Shown here in pieces: positions 25,501 to 34,699 of a DNA stretch of 64,000 nt (the first letter of the stretch is position 1; each line of letters opens with the position of its first letter). A program made the translations under genes and the position numbers. The stretch lies in contig CP136066.1 in assembly GCA_032622095.1 (NCBI GenBank), forward strand, positions 44,777,835 to 44,841,834, read 5' to 3'. Below the pieces are notes generated by a model. The model did not search any database. It was not told the DNA's origin and saw nothing but the letters and a program-made list of their open reading frames with translations. This stretch comes from Siphonodentalium dalli. Its lineage: Eukaryota > Mollusca > Scaphopoda > Gadilida > Siphonodentaliidae.

Positions 25501-28500
25501 TGTACAATGCAATATAAATTTGTTTAGGGATTGAAATGGACTGAGACCAAAGACTTAACAAGTGTAATGTCTCAATACAGATTAGCCAACTACATGCTAC
25601 AACCACAACATCTAAAGGAATTATAGATAATTCTATGAATTTTCCGCCATTTTGACTGCCATCACAAAGCATAGTAACCATATCAGGACCTGATGAGATT
25701 GCATTTTATTCGTTAATACTTCCACAGACTTAACTCCTTCAGATCTGTTCATTTAATATTAAAATTTGACTAGAAACCGAAAGTGAGTTTTCGGTGAAAT
25801 ATCATACTACGTTCTTTAAAATAATTTTGTTTAAGAATTGGAAGTAGCTGAAAACAAATGGACAACAAAATTCACTGCCAAAATAATCATAGGACACGAC
25901 TAATAGGAAACAAACCCACAATTTACCACCAGTTCCAAACAGTAGAAACTGATATAGAAGATATGAAAGGAAATGTTATCAGATAGTCGCATGACTTTAG
26001 ATCCTGCTAATAAATCCAATGAGGACGCGTTTGATTCATATATGTGATTAAACGCGAGATGACCTTGGTTGTAGGTTATAATTTAAAAATAAGAGTTACC
26101 AAATTAGGAATTTTCTCAAGAATATAGTAATTGTATAGTATAATGATAATATGAATGCGATATTACACCCCGAGCATGTGTTTATATACTGCACGTATAG
26201 TGTGTGCAGTAAGCAAAACAACGTGGCGATTTTTTTGGGAGAGTGATTCACGGTGGCCCATTCAGCCAGCACCGAAATCGTGAGTGGCGAGGATTAACGA
26301 GCGCTATAGCGGTATGTTGTAAACCATATGGAGTCATTTTAACCAAAGTTCACTTATAGTGAGGTCTCCCCGGTGTTGAGTGTTTTGCGTATCGCACACT
26401 CTCTACGGACTGTACTGTATATAACATAGTATGCCTTCTGTTTACTAACAAGGCGATCGATCTTGACGATAACATGATATTTATGCGATATTTATGATTG
26501 GTATAAGAACAAAATCTGTCTTTATTTTAGTATTCTCTCTGTTGATGGCGATTTAACGGATGTAACTTTTTAAACAGCAATACCGACCGCGAAGGCGATC
26601 CGTAATATTAACGTAAAAAGAAGATTCTTGTGAGTATGAGTTTCTCCGTGCAGTGCGTGGAATGCTGTCAATAACGCCGAAGCACACATTGCAGAAACAA
26701 TTTTGTGGGATGATACACCAACATGGTATTCGGTGGGATGATACACCAACATGGTATTTGGTGAGATGATACACCAACATGGTATTTGGTGGGATGATAC
26801 GCCAATATGGCATTTGGTGGGATGATACGCAAACATGGCATTTTGGGAATGATAACCCAACATGGTATTTGGTGGGATGATAACCCAACATGGTATTTTG
26901 TGGGATGACACGCTAACATGGTATTTGGTGGGATGATACACTAACATGGTATTTTGTGAGATGATACACTAACATGGTATTTGGTGGGATGATACACCAA
27001 CATGGTATTTGGTGGGATGATACGCCAAACATGACATTTGGTGGAATGATAACCCAACATGGTACTTGGTGGGATGATAGCCCAACATGGTATTTGGTGG
27101 GATGATACGCCAACATGGTATTTGGTGGAATGATACACTAACATGTGATAATCCCATGGGATGATACACCAACATGGTATTTGGTGGAATGATACGCCAA
27201 ACATGACATTTGGTGGAATGATAACCCAACATGGTACTTGGTGGGATGATAGCCCAACATGGTATTTGGTGGGATGATACGCCAACATGGTATTTGGTGG
27301 GATGATACCCAAACATGGCATTTGGTGGAATGATAACCCAACATGGTATTTGGTGGGATGATAACCCAACATGGTATTTTGTGGGATGATACACCAACAT
27401 GGTATTTGGTGGAATGATACACTAACATGGTATTTGGTGGAATGATACACCAACATGGTATTTTGGTGAGATGATACGCCAAACATGACATTTGGTGGAA
27501 TGATAACCCAACATGGTATTTTGTGGGATGATAGCCCAACATGGTATTTGGTGGGATGATACACCAACATGGTATTTGGTGGAATGATACACTAACATGG
27601 TATTTGGTGGGATGATACACCAACATGGTATTTGGTGGGATGATAACCCAACATGGTATTTGGTGGGATGATAACCCAACATGGTATTTGGTGAGATGAT
27701 AACCCAATATGGTATTTGGTGGGATGATAACCCAACATGGTATTTGATGGGATGATACACCAACATGGTATTTGGTGGGATGATAACCCAACATGGTATT
27801 TGGTGGAATGATACACTAGCATGGTATTTGGTGGGATATACACCAACATGGTATTTGGTGGGATAATACACCAACATGGTGTTTGGTGGAATGATACACT
27901 AACATGGTATTTGGTGGGATGATACACCAACATGGAATTTGGTGGAATGATACACCAACAAGGTAGTTGGTGGGATGATACACCAACATGGTATTTGGTG
28001 GAATGATACACTAACATGGTATTTGGTGGGATGATACACCAACATGGTATTTGGTGGAATGATACACCAACATGGTATTTGGTGGAATGATACACTAACA
28101 TGGTATTTGGTGGGATGATACACCAACATGGTATTTGGTGGGATGATACACCAACATGGTATTTAGTGGAATGATACACTAACATGGTATTTGGTGGAAT
28201 GATACACCATCATGGTATTTGGTGGGATGATACACGAACATGGTATTTGTTGGGATGATACACCAACTTGGTCTTTGATGGAATGATACACTAACATGGT
28301 ATTTGGTGGAATGATACACCATCATGGTATTTGGTGGGATGATACACGAACATGGTATTTGGTGGAATGATACACTAACATGGTATTTGGTGGGATGATA
28401 CACCAACATGGTATTTGGTGGGATGATACACCAACATGGTATTTGGTGGAATGATACACTAACATGGTATTTGGTGGGATGATACACCAACATGGTATTT

Positions 28501-31500
28501 GGTGGGATGATACACCAACATGGTATTTGTTGGGATGATACACCAACATGGTATTTGGTGTGATGATACACCAACATGCTATTTCGTTTGGTGTGATGAT
28601 ACAAATACAGAACAAATTTTGGGGATTACAGTTTGCCGTGGCTTATCTTCTGTTGATGAAAATTTCATACGTAATATGCCTTCCATGTTTACAGTTGGAA
28701 TATGATTCCTATCAATTATTCTGGTGTATGAAACCTCCAAAGAAACGGGCTCCTAATTAAAAATTATTAACCAGCAAGGAATATGTAATGTATGCCATGC
28801 ACTGAAAAATAAAAATTAGATTTATACTCAGTTGGAATTAATCAAGCTGGTCAGTGGGTCAATGATAGCTGAGCGGATAAATGGTCAGGTAGCGCCACCT
28901 ACGAGAAAGCGGCTGCCTACATGTTTCAGTATTATTAAAATAATATGTGGCACTGTTCTTGAGTATACATCATGCATATAATCTGTCGCTGCGTGTCGCA
29001 CTTTACTCTCCTGGCAAACGACAAACCTTTTATCTTCGTTAAAGATGCATAATCCGAATTCACGCTCGAAAATTACGATTTCTTTGGCCTTAGGGGTAAA
29101 AATATTTGATTCCACTAGAGGAACCCACCCATCAAAGCTCAGTGATCAGATATCGATTTTTGAAATATATTATTTTTAACCACCAATACTTTTTAGTGGC
29201 CTGGTAAAAAGTCGAAGAGGAGACGGTCTCGGACCAAATTGCGGATGAAAATGGATAAGTCTAAAATCAAGTGGCTTGTGGGTGTCAGATATTTGACAAA
29301 CCGGCAACATTTCTATGAACAAATTGTTGATAAATAAAAGATTTTGGGCAATTTTATACTATATAGTTGACTGTGGTTAGCACTGTTATTGGGAAATTAA
29401 TCGATTCTGATCACTGAAGCGGCATTTCAAAAGTTAATATTTTTTTGGAATCTGATGATATGGGGATCATCGAATCGGATTGAGTACCTTTAACTCTTTC
29501 TTTACTAAATATAGTCATATGACCCCCCCCCGTTGCATCCCAACCTAGGAATTCTAGAAAAACTTGAGAGATTGCAAGTATACTTGGAGAGTCTGGGAGT
29601 GCATGCATTCGTGCTTATATACCTGGGCGTTGCCAGGAAGACGACAAACATGCCCATGGCTTCGCCCGGATAATATGGACTTATTTTCCAACTATATATG
29701 TATTTTTCCACCTATACATATGCACTATATTATCCATATCTATATCTAGTCATTGGCCAGTAGTTTTCCCAATACAAAATGTTCAGATAATAAGTTCAAC
29801 AAACATATGTTGAACATATTATGTGATTTTTCCCCACCGATCCATATGAATCATTATTCATTTGATATGTGTTTGTCGTCTGCTTGTATAATTATGACAT
29901 AATCAACCCAATTCATGAACAATAGACCATTCCAAAATTGTTATTTTATAAATGAGTGGAAGAATCCACTTAGTAGAGAAAGGGTCAATAAATGTGCATA
30001 TATTTACACGCTGTGATACAAAATGTACCAGTATCACAGTGGATAATCCGTACAAAGATAGAATCGGAAGTCGCTTTCGCCAAGACGAATTTTTTTTTAG
30101 TACATATACACTAGAGAAGGATCAAAACAACGCCATATAAACCTGATATACGATTTCCCCACAGCTATAAACTTAAGTATATATTTTACATACACATTTG
30201 CCGATAGCAAGTGGGCTCCATTTGAGCGAAAGACTATTTTTATAGATACAAACGCCTTTATTTGTTCACTTCAGAAAATAATTTTGTAGCAAAAATTCCC
30301 TCTTCAAATGTAATTTTTACACATATACAGCATCTGTCGAAAATCCCACTATATTGCAACGGAAAGGCCGTAATGTGTGCAACATATATTGACATTACCT
30401 TGGCTCGGTTGTTTTCACAATCTGAAAGTAGAGACTATTTATTTGGACACCCCAGTCGTCAATATCTGTACTCCTAGTTGTGTACGACGACAATCACCAG
30501 TTGCGACGTTGTACAGGAATCGTACAGTAATGATGTGTTCCTGTCGACCCATTTAAACATAAATATGTCTTCGAAATGTCACGCTATTGAACTTATATAC
30601 TCTGTCTGAATCAAATAAGGTATTTTTATTAACATTTAGGGACTTTTATTTAACTCATCAAATAACTAAACTGTCTTTGGGGGCGGGGGCTATATATTAT
30701 ATTCTGTGATGAAATTGTGTATACGTGGCAATTTACTAATAAAACATACAGGTCGTATGTGCACCATCGCCTTATATTTGTGGTGCTGTGACGAAGGGGT
30801 CGTGACTGCGAGTGCATCATTGGGTATCACTACACGTGTGTCGACTGGACAGTCTCGAAAATACCAACAAGTGCTAGCTTCGAGTTGCGCCTCTTGGGTT
30901 GGAATTTTCCGGCAGAGACTCACAGACAAATGATTGGAGAAAATTATTCCCCAACCCCACCCTGCCCATTGGTAGTTCGATTTAGATTCATATTGAAACC
31001 CAAAACAGATAGCGCTCCCACATCACAAAGTCTCTGGACACAGGACTATTTATATATACCCATATTTTAGACAAAACATGGACGTATTTTGTCCAGGCCC
31101 ACCGGTGATTTTGATATATTTTTAAATATTTGTTTTGACCCAAACATTTGCTGGCATTGTTACTTGAAATTCTACATTACCCTACAACATTGCTAGTAAA
31201 ACTGCCAGAAAATATTGCTTACAAAATAGGAAATTAAAGGCATGCATTGTTAATAGCATTGTACATTATCATATTATGTTTACTTAAATTTATTTGAAAT
31301 GATTTTGGTACTTATATTGAACAGATAGAGTTTCATCTCTTGAGTCTCCGGAAAACTTGAGAAGTAATATACCTGATATGTATACATGTGGCGCAGAAGT
31401 CTTCAATTGCGTACCACGATGTCTAATATGGAAACCTAATTCATGGTTTTGTCTTTGCTCACAAATCCCATCATCACAACTTGATGTACAGATTTTGGCA

Positions 31501-34500
31501 ACTAGTGATCAGCAACTTAAACAACTAGGCGTACAGAGACTGACGAGTGGGGTGTCCAAAGAAATAGTCCCTACTTTCAGATTGTGAATACACCCGAGCC
31601 AAGGTATTGTCAAAATGTTGCACACATAACGGCCTTTCCGTTGCAATATTGTGGGATTTCCGACAGATGCTGTATATGTGCTAAAATGACTATTGAAGAG
31701 GGAATTTTTGCGAGAAATTTATTTTCTGAAGTGATCAAAGGCCGTTTGTATCTATAAAAAAAGAGTCTTCGCTCAAATGGAGCCCGCTTGCGATCGGACA
31801 ATGTGTATGTACAATATATACCCACGTTTATAGCTGGGGGAAACCGTCTATCTGGTCTGAAAACTGTTTTTTATGGTGTTATTTTGATCCTTCTGTAGTA
31901 GTTATGTTCTAAAAATAGAATGTTTCGTCTTGGCCAAAGCGACTTCCGATTCTATGCATGTACGGTTTATCCACTGTGAGTATTATATTTAAAATAACTG
32001 CTATATAGGGTTTATTTCTGTCTCTCTTCAGTCTGTCCAGCAGGATACGATCCAACATATTGCACGAAGCACGTGACATCCGACAACACGAACTGGGACG
32101 GTGCAAAAGTGGAGTGTGAAAGATTTGCTGGCGGACAATTGATTGAGATAATCAACCGAAGGATGCATGTTTACCTGACGGACCTTCTCAAAGCTTCTAA
32201 TGAACGTTAGTCTATATTTATCATCATAATTTGAAGAAGAAAAAAAAAGAAGAAAAAAAACAATTCTAGGGTCCAGCAGGGTCCAGACTTATTTTTGGGG
32301 AAATTAAATCGTTTCTATCCATTGGCGGGAATATTCAGATATTAAGTTCATCAAACGGCCCAGGGATTGTCGTTACAGGTGCGCTGTCCGGTTGAACACC
32401 CATATATGCGACCCGCCATATCAAATCCAGTCGGAAGTCGTGATTTGTTTTACCCTGTGCCAATGCATTCTCTTATATATGCGAGTCGACCATAGGTCGC
32501 CTCGCATATATAAGAGAATGCATTGGTTTAACAATTTTTGATGATGTTTTTTAAATATTCATTTCTTATATTTATATAGCTTTTTGATGATTCATACCCA
32601 TAAAAATGCTGAAAGTATTCTTATTTATTTTCATAAAATCTGCAGAACCGTAAGTCAGCCCAATGTTAACTTGAGTTTCACCTGTGAATTATCGATCGAT
32701 TTCCGTGTTATGGTCACGTGATTCCACGGGCCATGCATTTGAACTGTGAGGGAAACTGACATTGCCGATTTTATTTTTGTGTGATGGGAACTCACAGTGT
32801 ATAAACCGTACAAACATTAAATCGGAAGTTGCTTTCGAATAGACGAAAAATTCTATTTTTAGAACGTAAATGTGACAGAAATATCACAACAACACCACAA
32901 AATCCAGGTTTCAGACGGACACACGGTTGCACCACATCTATAAATGTAATTATATATTGTACATACACATTTGCCGATCGTAAGCGGGCTCCATTTGAGC
33001 GGAACACTCTGTTTAATACATAAAAACGGCCTTTGATCACTTCAGAAAATAATGTTCTCGCAAAAATTCCCTCTTCAAATGTCATTTTAACACATATCCA
33101 GCTTCTGTCGGAAATCCCACTATATTGCAACGGAAAGACCGTTATGTTGGGTTGAAAGAGAACGGCGATTTCCAATTAGTCTGCTGATCGATTTTATTGA
33201 CTCGGTAAACAATTTGTGACGTCGTGTTACGGTCTGTGTTTTATTATATAAACGGGCCACCCACTACTTTTCTTTGCAGTTGACCAATCACCGAACATGA
33301 CGGGCTATGTAAATATGTAAATTTTCTTGTATCTAATTATTATGTGGTCATATTAAAGGTACTTAATCCGAATTAACTGTCGCAAATTACTATTTCCTTG
33401 GTTCGGGGCTAAAACAATATTTGATTCGAGTCGAGGAACCCACACATCAAAGCTCAGAGTGATCAGATACCGATGTTTGAAATCTATTATTTTAATTTTA
33501 CGTGGCCCAGTAAACTGTCGACGAGAAGACTTATCTGACCAAATTGCGGATGAAGATGGATAACTCTAAAATCAATGGCTTTTATGTCAGATATTTGACA
33601 AACCGGCAAAATTTCGTTGAACAAAATGTTGACAAATGACATGTTTTGGGCAATTTTATACTATATTTGACTGTGGTTAGCATTGTTTTTGGGCAATTAC
33701 TTGATTCTGATAACTGAAGCGGCAATTTAAAAAAAAAAGTTGTTGTTGGAATTTGACCATCGAATCGGATTGAGTGCCTTTAATGCAACACAATTAAAGA
33801 TAGTCTATCTCTTTCGGGCCACAATAACAACATAATTTATATAAATCCCCATTTCAAGACTACAAATAGCTATTTTGAGAATAAAATACAGATCTAAGTG
33901 AAGATGTGGTATAATGTTTGTCTATAAAGGCATAATAGCTCGTGTCGTCGCTTAAATTGTTCATGTCCGTGAGGGGGATTTTAGCATCTATTTGGCGAGG
34001 CTCTGCCGAGTCCAATAGATGCCAAATCCCCCGAACGGACATAAACAGTTTAAGGGACAACATTAGCTACATATTTTATTTATCCATCGCACAAAACTTG
34101 CCTTTTGTGAAGTAAATCTGTCATTTTCCTTAGTTTTACATTCGTTACTTCGATTACGCCCTTACATTTATTAGGTCAAGCGAACTAATTAGCATTCATG
34201 ACGCGCAGAAACCGGAGTGTAGCTTAGAGCGAAATAGTTCGCTTGGGTTTTTGTTTATAGTTATTATAAGCTGGCCTTGTACTAATGTTTTATAGATGTT
34301 TAGAGCTAAACACATATCCGTTTACCAATTTTGTATCAATTGCGGTGATTTATGGACGATAAAAACGTTCCAAAATCACAATGACGTCATTTAGGTCGGT
34401 TGACGTCCCTATAGTTACCTGCACAATTTGCATATGCAATTACGTCATGAAAGTAGTACTAACCTAATAAAGCTACGTTGACATAATAAAGCTACATTGA

Positions 34501-34653
34501 CGTAATAAACGTAACGTTTATTAGGCAGGCTTTATGTAGGCAATAAACGTAGTGAGCTGTGGAAAAAATGGGTTTATTTCGATCGTAATTCGCGGTAAAT
34601 CGCTTAGCTGATCTGCAGTGTGCCTTGATTGACGGTGCTAACAAGATAGAGTG

Positions 34654-34699
<46 letters not shown>

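Noticed and set aside
26553..28615. Long overlapping minus-strand open frames (up to 218 codons)
   Set aside because: They follow a 28-bp minisatellite in all three frames and show no independent protein features.
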